A DNA stretch of 64,000 nucleotides from Butyrivibrio sp. (GCA_022486625.1 JAKVKH010000001.1:186001-250000), one strand, 5' to 3'. Counted from the first letter of the stretch, positions 8,414-17,529 are shown. Notes: generated by a model from the sequence alone, not told the origin. Numbers and translations: made by a program.

Positions 8414-10147
8414 ATGAGCTGGCAGGAAGAATTTAAGAAAAGCACTTATGACAGGGAAGCGTTTACAGCGGCAATGGCCGGGATTCTGGATCCGCTTAAA
8501 CCTTTATATACACCGCATAAAGCCGGACTCCAGATCGGAGAAACCGGAGTTACCTATAACCGCGGTACAATTCAGATGGAAGGATTTTCAAGACCGCTCT
8601 GGGCGCTGGCACCATTCTGGATGGGCGGCGGCGAAGCATGTGAATTTGAGGAAATTTACAGGAAAGGTCTGGTCAGCGGGACAGATCCGGAGGATCCGGA
8701 ATACTGGGGAGATCCGTCTGACTGCGACCAGCGGTTTGTCGAGATGGCAGCAATTGCCTGCACGATTCTGGAGGTGCCGGAGAAATTCTGGGCGCCCTTG
8801 TCTGAACGGGAAAAGAAAAATCTGGCAGCATGGCTGGATACGATTAACCATCATGAGCTGCCTGGCTGCAACTGGCTCTTTTTCATGATTCTGGTGAATC
8901 TGGCACTGGAAAGCGTTCATATGCCATGTGATCCTGATAATATGAACCGGGCGCTGAAAGAGACCGACAGCTGGTACAGAGGCGACGGCTGGTATACGGA
9001 CGGCCCTGCAGAGAACAAGCCGCAGTCGGACTATTACATTCCGTGGGCGCTGCAGTACTATGGCGTTCTGTACAGCGTGTTTGCAGGGAAAAAAGATCCG
9101 GAGAGAGCAGCCGTTTACCGTGAGCGGGCCATGGCTTTCGGAAAACAGTTTGCATACTGGTTTGATGAGAACGGTGCAGCACTTCCGTATGGGAGAAGCC
9201 TGACCTATCGTTTCGGACAATGTGCGTTTTATTCGGCCTGCATTTTTGCAGGACTTGAGCCACTGCCGCTGCCGGTCATGAAGGGCATCATTGTGCGGAA
9301 TCTGAACTGGTGGCTGTCACAGAAGATTTTTGACAGAGACGGCGTACTGACCATCGGCTACTGCTATCCGCAGATGTATATGGCAGAGCAGTATAATGCA
9401 CCGGGAAGTCCGTACTGGGGAATGAAAACCTTTATTCTCATGGCGCTTCCAAAGGAGCATCCGTTCTGGAAAGCAGCACCTTCGCCGCTTCCTGAAATGG
9501 AGCCGCTCATTGCCTTAAAACATGCGGATTTACTGATGCAGCGTATGAAGGACGGACAGGTAAATGCATATGCACCTGCAGTTGTGGAAAAGTACAGTCA
9601 CGGACAGTTCCCGGAAAAATACGGGAAGTTCGTCTACAGCACACGGTTCGGATTCTCCGCGTCCAGAAGCTACGATACAATTGAACAGGCAGCGCCGGAC
9701 AGCATGCTGGCGTTTGTCATCGATGAGCATGTGTTTGTCAGAAGACACTGTGAAAGCTTTACCCTGCAGGATGACCGGCTGATCAGCATCTGGCATCCGT
9801 TTATGGGAATTACGGTAACAACGGAACTGATCCCGACACAGGAAGGCCATGTGCGCCGGCATACAGTGGAAAGTAATATTGCCTGCAGGGCTTATGACTG
9901 CGGTTTTGCCGTACCGAAGTTCACAGAAGGCTTTGCACAGACGGCAGAGGAAGGCAGTGCCCAGGCACATAATGTATCCTGCAGCTGCAGCGTCAGGACA
10001 TCTGCAGGCGGGAAGGGCATCGTGATCGGTGCGTTCCCCAATACCTCACTCTACAGCACCAACACAGTGATTCCCGCCATCAGCTACGAGATTCCGGTGG
10101 GAAAAACCACCCTGGAAACCACGGTTACCTCCTGCAGCAGGCAGTGA
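8414..10147 (+). CDS. DUF2264 domain protein
   Basis: 577 residues. The N-terminal two thirds match the DUF2264 family: GFSRPLWALAPFWMGG, GCNWLFFMILVNLALE, WYTDGPAENKPQSDYY and SLTYRFGQCAF. The fold is probably an alpha/alpha barrel, followed by a beta-rich C-terminal part from about residue 380. The family is common in polysaccharide-use loci, but I know of no firmly established reaction. The start follows GAGGAGAAGG. It lies 53 bases after the GH88 gene on the same strand, so it may take part in the same uronate-oligosaccharide breakdown. No signal peptide. Confidence 0.85.
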   Translation: MSWQEEFKKSTYDREAFTAAMAGILDPLKPLYTPHKAGLQIGETGVTYNRGTIQMEGFSRPLWALAPFWMGGGEACEFEEIYRKGLVSGTDPEDPEYWGDPSDCDQRFVEMAAIACTILEVPEKFWAPLSEREKKNLAAWLDTINHHELPGCNWLFFMILVNLALESVHMPCDPDNMNRALKETDSWYRGDGWYTDGPAENKPQSDYYIPWALQYYGVLYSVFAGKKDPERAAVYRERAMAFGKQFAYWFDENGAALPYGRSLTYRFGQCAFYSACIFAGLEPLPLPVMKGIIVRNLNWWLSQKIFDRDGVLTIGYCYPQMYMAEQYNAPGSPYWGMKTFILMALPKEHPFWKAAPSPLPEMEPLIALKHADLLMQRMKDGQVNAYAPAVVEKYSHGQFPEKYGKFVYSTRFGFSASRSYDTIEQAAPDSMLAFVIDEHVFVRRHCESFTLQDDRLISIWHPFMGITVTTELIPTQEGHVRRHTVESNIACRAYDCGFAVPKFTEGFAQTAEEGSAQAHNVSCSCSVRTSAGGKGIVIGAFPNTSLYSTNTVIPAISYEIPVGKTTLETTVTSCSRQ

Positions 10148-10276
10148 AGGAAGCAGAAGGGGCAGGGGCTGCGAGAAGGCATCCGCGGCGCCGCCGGAGG
10201 GGAAAAAAGCGGGGAGTACCACAGCAGTACACGGAGCGGGGCCGTCATCATCTCGCAGAACAGAAGGAAAGCAGAA

Positions 10277-11641
10277 ATGCGCAGACTCATAGATACGGAA
10301 GTGACACAGGTACGGACGGCGGAGGGCAGAGTGATTACCCTCCGGCAGCTCTTTGTGCCTTATTTTATTGAGCAGCTCCTCATGAATCTGATGGGTACGG
10401 TCAATACGCTGGTGCTCGGTCATTACTCGGATGATGCCGTTGCTGCTGTGGGCGCCGCAGGGCAGGTGATGGGTCTGATTTATACCTTCTATGCGGTAGT
10501 CAGCGGAGGCGCATCGATCATTATCAGCCACAGACTCGGCGAGGGTTCTCAGAAAAGAGCTTCTGACGCGGCATTTGCCGCAATCGTAATGGGCGGTGTA
10601 CTGAGCCTTGCGGTCAGCCTGTGTCTGTTTCCTTTTTCCGGACTTCTCATGCAGAAGCTGAATCTGGAAGGCGATGTTCTGCAGATGGCAACGCAGTATT
10701 TCCGGATCTGTATTCTGACCTCGGTACTGCAGGGCGTCATGTCTGCTGTTTCTGCAGTCCTACGAAGCTATGGAAAACCTGTTCCTGCAGTTGCCTGCAG
10801 CATTTTCATGAATGCCGTGAATGCAGTACTGAACTGCATCGTCGTATTCAGACCTTTTGAGACACCGTTTCATGGGGCATCCGGAATCGCTGTTTCGGGG
10901 GTGATCAGCAGAAGTATGGCACTGGTGCTCATCTGTATCTGCCTGGTAAAGAGCAGACTGAATCTGGATCTTATTCATAAACGCTTCCGGGATCTGGCCT
11001 GTGTACGGGGGATTCTGCGTGTCGGAATGCCCGGCGGAATCAGCAATCTGTCGTATTCTCTTTCGCAGGTGGTATCCACTTCCATTCTGGCAATCCTGGG
11101 GACAACCGCACTTTCTGCCAAGATTTATATTTCCACAATTGTATTTTATGTCTATGTGATCGGAATGTCCCTTGGACTTTCCACTGCGATTCTGATCGGC
11201 TGGATGACCGGTGCCGGAGAATATGAAAAGGCATACCGTCTGAATCAGCAGGTACTCAAGATTGCAATTACCCTCAATATCACACTTTCACTTTGCATGT
11301 TCCTGGCATACAGACCGCTGATGGGGCTGTTTACTTCCAATACGGAAATCATTCAGATGGCCCGCGGAATTTTTCTGATTGATATCTTTGTGGAGATCGG
11401 AAGAGGCTTTAATCATGTGGAAGATAATTCACTCCGGGGAGCCGGTGATGTGGTATTCCCGATGACGGTTGCCATTATTTCCTGCTGGTGCATGAGCATT
11501 CTCTTTTCCTATATTCTGGGAATCCGCTGCGGAATGGGACTGTACGGATGCTGGATTGCGTTCATGATGGATGAGATGTTCCGCGGAATGCTCCTGTGGC
11601 GCAGATTCCGTTCCAGAAAATGGATGAGGAAGAAAATCTGA
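10277..11641 (+). CDS. MATE family efflux transporter
   Basis: 454 residues with about 12 hydrophobic segments in two similar halves, as in MATE (multidrug and toxic compound extrusion) exporters. GHYSDDAVAAVGAAGQVMGL near residue 45 and GMPGGISNLSYSLSQVVSTS near residue 250 are typical. Such proteins export cationic or other small molecules using an ion gradient. The start follows AGAAGGAAAG. A 129-base GC-rich gap with no clear gene separates it from the DUF2264 gene. It could be the end of the carbohydrate operon or independent; a link to sugar use is not shown by the sequence. Confidence 0.9.
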   Translation: MRRLIDTEVTQVRTAEGRVITLRQLFVPYFIEQLLMNLMGTVNTLVLGHYSDDAVAAVGAAGQVMGLIYTFYAVVSGGASIIISHRLGEGSQKRASDAAFAAIVMGGVLSLAVSLCLFPFSGLLMQKLNLEGDVLQMATQYFRICILTSVLQGVMSAVSAVLRSYGKPVPAVACSIFMNAVNAVLNCIVVFRPFETPFHGASGIAVSGVISRSMALVLICICLVKSRLNLDLIHKRFRDLACVRGILRVGMPGGISNLSYSLSQVVSTSILAILGTTALSAKIYISTIVFYVYVIGMSLGLSTAILIGWMTGAGEYEKAYRLNQQVLKIAITLNITLSLCMFLAYRPLMGLFTSNTEIIQMARGIFLIDIFVEIGRGFNHVEDNSLRGAGDVVFPMTVAIISCWCMSILFSYILGIRCGMGLYGCWIAFMMDEMFRGMLLWRRFRSRKWMRKKI

Positions 11642-11742
11642 CACTGTCCGGCATTTGTCATCCTAAAATTATTCTGCAACATTTTCAGAGTCCGGGCTGT
11701 ATTAATAGCAGAACAGCAATGAACATAAAGGAGGCTTTGAAG

Positions 11743-12225
11743 ATGAAGAAGATGAATGTATTATTAATGGGACTGGTGATCACGACAGCGGTAACTGCAA
11801 CGCAGCTGACAGGGTGCGGGACGGGCAGCAGTAAGAATGCACAGACAGAAAACAGTGCAGGCAGCGCCATATCTGCAGATCTGACAGAAGGAGAAAGCGT
11901 TACAGCAAACGGGAAAACACTGAAGATTGTCTATGCATCCAGTCCGAGCACCGGGTACAGCTGGAAAGTATCCATTGATCATCCGGAAGTAATCAAGGCG
12001 GTAGCTGATGATTATGCGCAGGAGCAGGATGATACAGGTAAAAGCACGGATGAAGTCATTTGCGGAGCGGGCGGATATGAGACCTTTGCGTTTGAAGGCG
12101 TGGGAAAAGGGACAGCGGTGATCACATTGAATTATGCGCAGCAGTGGAACGGCGGATCAGAGGGAATGACGCGCAGTGTGAGCGTGGAAACGGATGCACA
12201 GGGGAATATTGTATCTGTGAAGTGA
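11743..12225 (+). CDS. Chagasin-like (I42) protease inhibitor lipoprotein
   Basis: 160 residues. The ATG at 11743 has AAAGGAGG 8 bases upstream; the frame is open further upstream, but that part overlaps the MATE gene. The N-terminus is a lipoprotein signal (MKKMNVLLMGLVITTAVTA, then LTGC lipobox). The mature part carries the inhibitor I42 pattern: a PSTGYSW loop near residues 67-73, a GAGGYETF segment and a final beta strand ending near YAQQW. Chagasin-type proteins block papain-like cysteine proteases. It is followed 10 bases later by an ECF sigma factor, so it may be part of an envelope-stress response. Inhibitory activity is inferred from family features only. Confidence 0.85.
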   Translation: MKKMNVLLMGLVITTAVTATQLTGCGTGSSKNAQTENSAGSAISADLTEGESVTANGKTLKIVYASSPSTGYSWKVSIDHPEVIKAVADDYAQEQDDTGKSTDEVICGAGGYETFAFEGVGKGTAVITLNYAQQWNGGSEGMTRSVSVETDAQGNIVSVK

Positions 12226-12235
12226 AGGGGAACTT

Positions 12236-12880
12236 ATGTACAGAACAGAACTTTATTGCGAACAGGGATACGTTGCCGGCAGAATACTTTTCTATCTGCT
12301 GCAGGTGTTTGCGGCTGTTACAGGGAAAAAAAATCAGGAAAGGCCGTTGTCTGCTGCAGCCGGGCAGTCTGAAAAGTCAGATGTGGCACACATTACACCG
12401 GAAACGGCGGAGAAAGCAGAGCAGCTTCTTGGCATTTACGGCAGCCAGCTTCTGCGTTTTTCCTATTCCTACCTGCATAACATGGCAGATGCGGAAGACA
12501 TTCTGCAGGAGACGATGATCCGTTTTGTGCAGACACAGCCGGTATTTGAAAATGCCGCGCATGAGAAGGCATGGCTGTTTCGCGTGGCTGCCAACTTGTC
12601 GAAGAACCGGATCGATTATAACCGGCTTCGTGATACGGATGAACTGGAAGAGGAACTGGCTGCGAAGGACAGGCAGGACCTGTCTTATGTCTGGGAGGCG
12701 GTGAGGCAGCTTCCTGTCAGGTACAGAGAAGTGATTCATCTGTTTTATTACGAGGGTTATTCTACAGCAGAAATCGCACAGATCCTGGCAGAAAAGGAAG
12801 CAACTGTGCGGTCTCATCTGAACAGAGGGCGTAGCCGGCTGAAGGACATCCTGAAGGAGGCGTATGACTTTGAAGAATAA
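12236..12880 (+). CDS. ECF-type RNA polymerase sigma factor with N-terminal extension
   Basis: 214 residues. Region 2 (YSYLHNMADAEDILQETMIRF, about residues 77-97) and region 4 (LPVRYREVIHLFYYEGYSTAEIAQ, then ATVRSHLNRGRSRLKDIL) define a group 4 sigma-70 factor that redirects RNA polymerase. About 65 residues precede region 2, more than usual, and include a hydrophobic stretch (GRILFYLLQVFAAV). No later start with a ribosome site was found, so the extension seems real. The SD is AAGGGG. It lies directly after the chagasin-like gene and overlaps the following membrane protein by 17 bases, a typical sigma/anti-sigma arrangement. Confidence 0.9.
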   Translation: MYRTELYCEQGYVAGRILFYLLQVFAAVTGKKNQERPLSAAAGQSEKSDVAHITPETAEKAEQLLGIYGSQLLRFSYSYLHNMADAEDILQETMIRFVQTQPVFENAAHEKAWLFRVAANLSKNRIDYNRLRDTDELEEELAAKDRQDLSYVWEAVRQLPVRYREVIHLFYYEGYSTAEIAQILAEKEATVRSHLNRGRSRLKDILKEAYDFEE

Positions 12881-13562
12881 ATATGAAGAAGCCATGGATC
12901 ATGTAAAAATGACGGACGAAATGCAGGCCCGTATCATGACCGGCGTCAGGAATGCACAGGGAAAGGCAGCAGGAGGCAGATCCGGTGAATTCCGGGGTCA
13001 TATTCATATCAGCAGAAATACGCGAATGATCATAACATTTGCCGCCGTGGCAGCGGCAGCACTGCTTGTAGTATCAGTGACAGGAATCCCCGGGAACAGG
13101 GTGGTGCCGGAGCAGGCCGGTTCCCAGGCAGGAACTGCAGATTCGTCTATGGATCAGGCGGTCTGGAGCGTGACGGAATGTGCTGATATAGGTGAACTGT
13201 CTGAAAAAGCAGGCTATACCGTAAAGGAACCTGATGCAGACACGTTCGGATTTAAAGGTGCCGTGAAATCCTATCTGGCATATCCGGACGGACTTGCGGA
13301 AATTGAATATACAGCAGATGACGGCAGTACGGCAATATACCGCATGTCTCCCGGGGAAGAAGATAATTCCGGAGATTATAACAGCTATGATGCTGTTTCA
13401 CAGATCAATGTAAATGGCACTTCCGTGGCACTGAAAGGAAATGGCAGCATATATGTCCTGGCCATCTGGACGGACGGAAGTTATGCATATTCACTCGGGA
13501 TCCCGAAAGGAGAGGGGCAGGAGATATGGCAGAAAGCGGTCAGCTCTGTAACAGGGAAGTGA
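12864..13562 (+). CDS. Membrane protein, probable anti-sigma factor (DUF4367-like)
   Basis: 232 residues. It starts inside the end of the sigma factor gene with a perfect AAGGAGG. A cytoplasmic N-terminal segment of about 50 residues is followed by one membrane helix (MIITFAAVAAAALLVVSVTG) and an extracellular domain of about 140 residues resembling DUF4367 (GYTVKEPDADTFGFKGAV, AEIEYTADDGSTAIYR). This layout and the 17-base overlap suggest that it holds the sigma factor inactive until an outside signal arrives. No conserved zinc-anti-sigma motif is visible in the N-terminal part, so the anti-sigma role rests on context. Confidence 0.7.
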   Translation: MTLKNKYEEAMDHVKMTDEMQARIMTGVRNAQGKAAGGRSGEFRGHIHISRNTRMIITFAAVAAAALLVVSVTGIPGNRVVPEQAGSQAGTADSSMDQAVWSVTECADIGELSEKAGYTVKEPDADTFGFKGAVKSYLAYPDGLAEIEYTADDGSTAIYRMSPGEEDNSGDYNSYDAVSQINVNGTSVALKGNGSIYVLAIWTDGSYAYSLGIPKGEGQEIWQKAVSSVTGK

Positions 13563-13651
13563 GGGGCAGAGTAAAGAGCATTTCAAGGTTGTTCTTTTTT
13601 TTATGATTGTGATACAATAATTTTATGTCGTATATTTTTTGAGGCGGGCAG

Positions 13652-14608
13652 ATGGACATCAGTTATCTTTTATGGCTGCAGCAGATCAGGCTGGCAATGG
13701 GACCGGCTGCAGAAAAGTTTTTTCTGGGAGTATCAAAGATACCCGGTTCTCCGCTTACCATTCTTATACCGGCATTCCTGTACTGGTGTCTGGATAAGCG
13801 TTCAGGACTGTTTGTGATGTTTAATTTCAGTGCGGGCAGAATGCTGAATCAGCTGGTAAAAAATACTGTATGCTGCTATCGTCCCTGGATCCGCGATGCA
13901 AGAGTGGTTCCTGCGAAGGATGCATTGGCTGAGGCAACAGGATATTCATTTCCGAGTGGTCATACACAGATCACTACGGCCATATACGGGAGCCTTGCAT
14001 GGCTTTATCACAGGAAGAGCAGATTGCTTGCCGTGATTTGTGTGATCCTGCCGCTTCTGGTTGCATTTTCCAGAAATTATCTGGGATGTCATACACCTCA
14101 GGATGTACTGATGTCACTTGGCGAAAGTGTTTTTGTACTCTGGTTTTCCGCACATTTCTTTGAATGGATGGAAAAAAAAGCGGACAGGGCGGGCATGCTC
14201 CTGGTAGCGGGGCTGGCCCTGATTGCGCTGTTCATGATCTATATTACCTGCAAACCATATCCGATGGATTATCAGAACGGTCTGCTGCTGGTGAATCCGA
14301 TTGATATGGAAGTGGACTGTTATGATTCTGCAGGCTATCTCTCAGCGTTGCTGATTGGCTGGTATATTGAACATCGTTTCATAAAGTTTGGGACAGATTG
14401 CAGCAGGATGGAAAAGGCAGTTCGTATGCTGATCGGATTTATCTGTCTGGAAATTGATAATGAGCTTCTGATACCGTTTGCACAGAGCGGTCTGAATGAG
14501 CGCTGGGGTGCATTTGCAAAAGGATTTCTGCTGTACATCTTTATGGTGCTGGTAATTCCGGCGTTGTTTCGTTTTATCAGAATTCCGGATAAAAAACTTT
14601 TTTTCTAA
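13652..14608 (+). CDS. PAP2 superfamily membrane phosphatase
   Basis: 318 residues and several membrane segments. All three PAP2 phosphatase motifs are intact: KNTVCCYRP (K-x6-RP, about 70-78), PSGH (about 107-110) and SRNYLGCHTPQD (SR-x5-H-x3-D, about 142-153). Family members dephosphorylate lipid phosphates such as undecaprenyl diphosphate or phosphatidic acid at the membrane surface. A C-terminal half of about 150 residues with further membrane helices makes it longer than a minimal PAP2 protein. The ATG follows GAGGCGGGCAG. The gap before it has a T-rich stretch and a TACAAT -10-like box. The substrate is not known. Confidence 0.88.
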   Translation: MDISYLLWLQQIRLAMGPAAEKFFLGVSKIPGSPLTILIPAFLYWCLDKRSGLFVMFNFSAGRMLNQLVKNTVCCYRPWIRDARVVPAKDALAEATGYSFPSGHTQITTAIYGSLAWLYHRKSRLLAVICVILPLLVAFSRNYLGCHTPQDVLMSLGESVFVLWFSAHFFEWMEKKADRAGMLLVAGLALIALFMIYITCKPYPMDYQNGLLLVNPIDMEVDCYDSAGYLSALLIGWYIEHRFIKFGTDCSRMEKAVRMLIGFICLEIDNELLIPFAQSGLNERWGAFAKGFLLYIFMVLVIPALFRFIRIPDKKLFF

Positions 14609-14638
14609 TTGCGAATGGTGAGAATGGAGGGTATGGCA

Positions 14639-15265
14639 ATGATTGTTCAGTCATTGACAAGTGACCAGACAGATGTGCTGGGTGAAGTAGCCAATATCAG
14701 TATGGGAAATTCTGCAACTACCTTAAGTATGATGGTAAACAGAAAAGTCAGTATCACGACACCGAATGTGAAGATCATCAGCAGAAGTGCTTCTCTTGAT
14801 GATTACGAGAAGACCTGTGTATTTGTGCAGATTCATTATATCAAGGGGCTTTCGGGAAATAATGTGCTGATTCTGAAAGATCATGATGTCAAGTGTATGA
14901 CAGATCTGATGATGGGCGGAGACGGTACACATACAGACGGCGAAATATCCGAGCTGCAGCTGAGTGCCGCATCGGAAGCAATGAACCAGATGATGGGAAC
15001 CAGTGCAACCTCAATGTCCACCATGCTGAATATTCCGATTGATATCAGTACACCTGTGGTCAACCAGATTGATGTGGAAAGCGTCAAACTCTTTGAGAAA
15101 ATGTTTGATTCAAGTGAAGAAAAATTCGTGAAGATCGCATTCCGTATGGAAATCGGGGATCTGATCGATTCTACCATGGTGCAGCTTTACCCGGTGCATT
15201 TTGCAGTGGAGATGTGCGAAAAGTTCAAGGAAGGAAAACTTCAGGGACGTGTCCCTGAGAAATAA
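14639..15265 (+). CDS. Free-standing CheC/FliY-type CheY-P phosphatase domain protein
   Basis: 208 residues from the ATG at 14639 (GGAGG 8 bases upstream); in-frame starts at 14609 (TTG) and 14633 lack proper spacing. CheC-type phosphatases remove phosphate from CheY-like response regulators. Two active-site motifs of the form D/S-x3-E-x2-N-x22-P are exactly kept: DVLGEVAN ending at a Pro in ITTP, and SAASEAMN ending at a Pro in ISTP. The first, EVANISMGNSATTLS, resembles the N-terminal domain of FliY, but no FliN/SpoA domain follows. No flagellar or chemotaxis genes are adjacent, and an orphan CheR lies at 43.1 kb. It sits just before the DUF4317 gene. Confidence 0.85.
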   Translation: MIVQSLTSDQTDVLGEVANISMGNSATTLSMMVNRKVSITTPNVKIISRSASLDDYEKTCVFVQIHYIKGLSGNNVLILKDHDVKCMTDLMMGGDGTHTDGEISELQLSAASEAMNQMMGTSATSMSTMLNIPIDISTPVVNQIDVESVKLFEKMFDSSEEKFVKIAFRMEIGDLIDSTMVQLYPVHFAVEMCEKFKEGKLQGRVPEK

Positions 15266-15270
15266 AACAG

Positions 15271-16410
15271 ATGAATAAGGCAGAAATATTAGAAATCAAG
15301 AAACAGTTCACACCTGACAGATGCACGATTGACCGCATCTGCGGCTGTTATGTGGATCATGAGAAAAACAAGGTGGCAGTGTCCAAAACGGCATTCATGT
15401 CCATTCCGGAAGAAGAGATGTTCAAGTATCTGGATATTTTCCAGCATACACTGACCGGTACGATCGGTAAGAATCTGATCAGTCTGGAATTTCCTTTGGA
15501 TCAGGAGCAGCCCGGAGGCACACAGGAGTTCCTCATGACACTTCGTGAGAGTAAGCTTGAAGATGACGAGCTGATCAGTGAATGTTATGATAAGATCATT
15601 GCCAATTATGTGAATCCGGAAAATTACTATATTGTGCTGGTGCATGCTGTGTATGATATTCCGGGCGTGTCGAGTGACGGTCTGGAGATGGAAGATGCTT
15701 CCGAGCATGTTTATGATTTTGTACTGTGCAGTATCTGTCCGGTGAAGCTGTCCAAAGCGGCGCTTGGCTATAATGAACAGAAAAATGTGATTGAAGACCG
15801 TTTCCGTGACTGGATTGTGGACGGACCGGTAAAAGGATTCCTTTTCCCTGCGTTTATTGAACGGGATACGGATATTCACAACATGCTGTATTTTTCCAAA
15901 AAGCCGGATGACATTCAGCCGGAATTCATCGAAGCCATGTTCGGCGGACGTGCTCCGCTGTCCGCACCGGATCAGAAGGATACCTTTGATACTATCGTGT
16001 CAGATACCATCGGAAATGACGGCGGTGATTATGAGGTCATGAAAAACATTCATGAGAATCTCAACCAGATGATGGAGGACCATAAGGAAGATCCGGAACC
16101 TCTGGAACTGGGAAAGGAAGATGTGAAAAAGCTCCTGTCCGACAGCGGCGTGGCACCGGAGAAGATGGAAAAGTTCGATGAGAACTATGCCAAATGTGCG
16201 GGAGATGAGGACTATCCGCTTCTGGCAACCAATATTGCCAATACAACGAAGTTCGATATCGAAACGCCGGATGTTGTGATCAAGGTAAAACCGGACAGAG
16301 CCGATCTTGTGGAAACAAGAATCATCGATGGGCGTCAGTGCCTGATTATCAAGGTGGACGATCATATTGAAGTAAATGGAATTAATGTACGTACGCTTCT
16401 GAATGAATAA
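15271..16410 (+). CDS. DUF4317 family protein
   Basis: 379 residues, 5 bases after the CheC-type gene and so probably co-transcribed and translationally coupled. The N-terminus (EILEIKKQFTPDRCTIDRIC, then GCYVDHEK) and the internal LSKAALGYNEQKNVIEDRF are characteristic of DUF4317, a family of unknown function common in Clostridia. The protein is acidic and soluble, with no signal peptide or membrane helix. The last 80 residues (FDIETPDVVIKVKPDRADLV onward) form a separate small domain. No catalytic motif was recognised. A strong terminator follows. Confidence 0.85.
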   Translation: MNKAEILEIKKQFTPDRCTIDRICGCYVDHEKNKVAVSKTAFMSIPEEEMFKYLDIFQHTLTGTIGKNLISLEFPLDQEQPGGTQEFLMTLRESKLEDDELISECYDKIIANYVNPENYYIVLVHAVYDIPGVSSDGLEMEDASEHVYDFVLCSICPVKLSKAALGYNEQKNVIEDRFRDWIVDGPVKGFLFPAFIERDTDIHNMLYFSKKPDDIQPEFIEAMFGGRAPLSAPDQKDTFDTIVSDTIGNDGGDYEVMKNIHENLNQMMEDHKEDPEPLELGKEDVKKLLSDSGVAPEKMEKFDENYAKCAGDEDYPLLATNIANTTKFDIETPDVVIKVKPDRADLVETRIIDGRQCLIIKVDDHIEVNGINVRTLLNE

Positions 16411-16418
16411 ATGAAATA

Positions 16419-16466
16419 CAGAGCTGATGGGGACAAAATGCCCGAAAAAATCAGCTCTGATTTTTT
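16419..16466 (+). terminator. Rho-independent terminator after DUF4317 gene
   Basis: A 9-bp stem (CAGAGCTGA at 16419 pairing with TCAGCTCTG at 16451-16459) is followed by ATTTTTT. It closes the CheC-type/DUF4317 transcript. Confidence 0.85.
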
Positions 16467-16581
16467 GTGCGTTGCCTGCTCTATGCGCAACAGGAGGGTG
16501 TCAGGGTGTTAACCGCTGTATGGGAACGCCTTCACATATAAAGCAACTGAAAACAGGAGAGATATGGAAAGGGAAGGAAGG

Positions 16582-17478
16582 ATGAAAAAGAAAGCAGTAA
16601 CAGGTATTGCAGCAATGCTGGCAGCGGGGATGCTTCTGATAGCTTGCGGAGACAGCACGGGGACAGCGACAGCAGCGCAGAGCAGTACCAGTACACAGGT
16701 GGCAGCCGATGCTGAAAGTGCAGCGGTTTCTACAACTCAGTCTGCAGAAGCATCAACAGGAAAAGGAACAGTAGCAGATGAATCCCTGCTCGGAGTGGCT
16801 GATGTAGGGGACGGAACTGTACAGATTACAGGATATTCCGGGAAAGATATTCCGGATCTGATCCTTCCGGATACAGTTGGCGGGAAAAAAGTAAGTTCCA
16901 TAGCCGGGTTCATGAAGCATGATGAACTGAAATCAATTGTAATACCGGATACAGTGACAGCGATTTGTGACAGCACCTTCGAAAGCTGCAAAAATCTGGA
17001 GACGGTACAGCTTAGCAGTAATTTACAACTGATCGGACAGTATGCATTTGATAATTGCTATGCATTAAAGAATATTACCATTCCCGATACAGTAACGGGA
17101 ATCGGAGATCTGGCATTTGGCGGAGCAGCAATTACCAAAGTAACCATTCCAAGTGGACTGACGGAATTAACTGGTGCTTTTGCCACTTCCAGATTGGAGG
17201 AGATTACCATTCCCGGAAATGTAAAGACGATTGATGAGCGTGCATTTGAAGATATGTCAGCACTTAAAAAGGTTACCATAGAGGAAGGCGTGGAAACAAT
17301 TGGGAAACTCGCATTTGACAATGCACCTGTATTAACAGAAGTAGTGCTTCCGTCATCTGTAACAGCAATCGGTGAAAATGCATTTTTGGATGATGATAAT
17401 GCCATTATCATAGTACCTGCAGGCAGTTATGCAGAAAGCTACGTGAAAGAAAACGGCGTTCCTTACAAGAATCAGTAA
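16582..17478 (+). CDS. Leucine-rich repeat (BspA-type) lipoprotein
   Basis: 298 residues from ATG 16582; an ATG at 16564 would add six residues and is also possible. The N-terminus is a lipoprotein signal (MKKKAVTGIAAMLAAGMLLI, then the lipobox ACG). A Ser/Thr/Ala-rich linker of about 50 residues follows. Then come about eight LRR_5/BspA-like repeats with recurring patterns such as ITIPDTVTGIGDLAF and VTIEEGVETIGKLAF. The C-terminus ends with IIVPAGSYAESYVKENG, a common cap of these proteins. It should be a cell-surface protein for binding or adhesion. A promoter-insulating hairpin lies downstream. Confidence 0.9.
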   Translation: MKKKAVTGIAAMLAAGMLLIACGDSTGTATAAQSSTSTQVAADAESAAVSTTQSAEASTGKGTVADESLLGVADVGDGTVQITGYSGKDIPDLILPDTVGGKKVSSIAGFMKHDELKSIVIPDTVTAICDSTFESCKNLETVQLSSNLQLIGQYAFDNCYALKNITIPDTVTGIGDLAFGGAAITKVTIPSGLTELTGAFATSRLEEITIPGNVKTIDERAFEDMSALKKVTIEEGVETIGKLAFDNAPVLTEVVLPSSVTAIGENAFLDDDNAIIIVPAGSYAESYVKENGVPYKNQ

Positions 17479-17529
17479 GGAAGGATGACTTCATATATAT
17501 GAAAAAAAGATGAATTATGAATTTATCTA

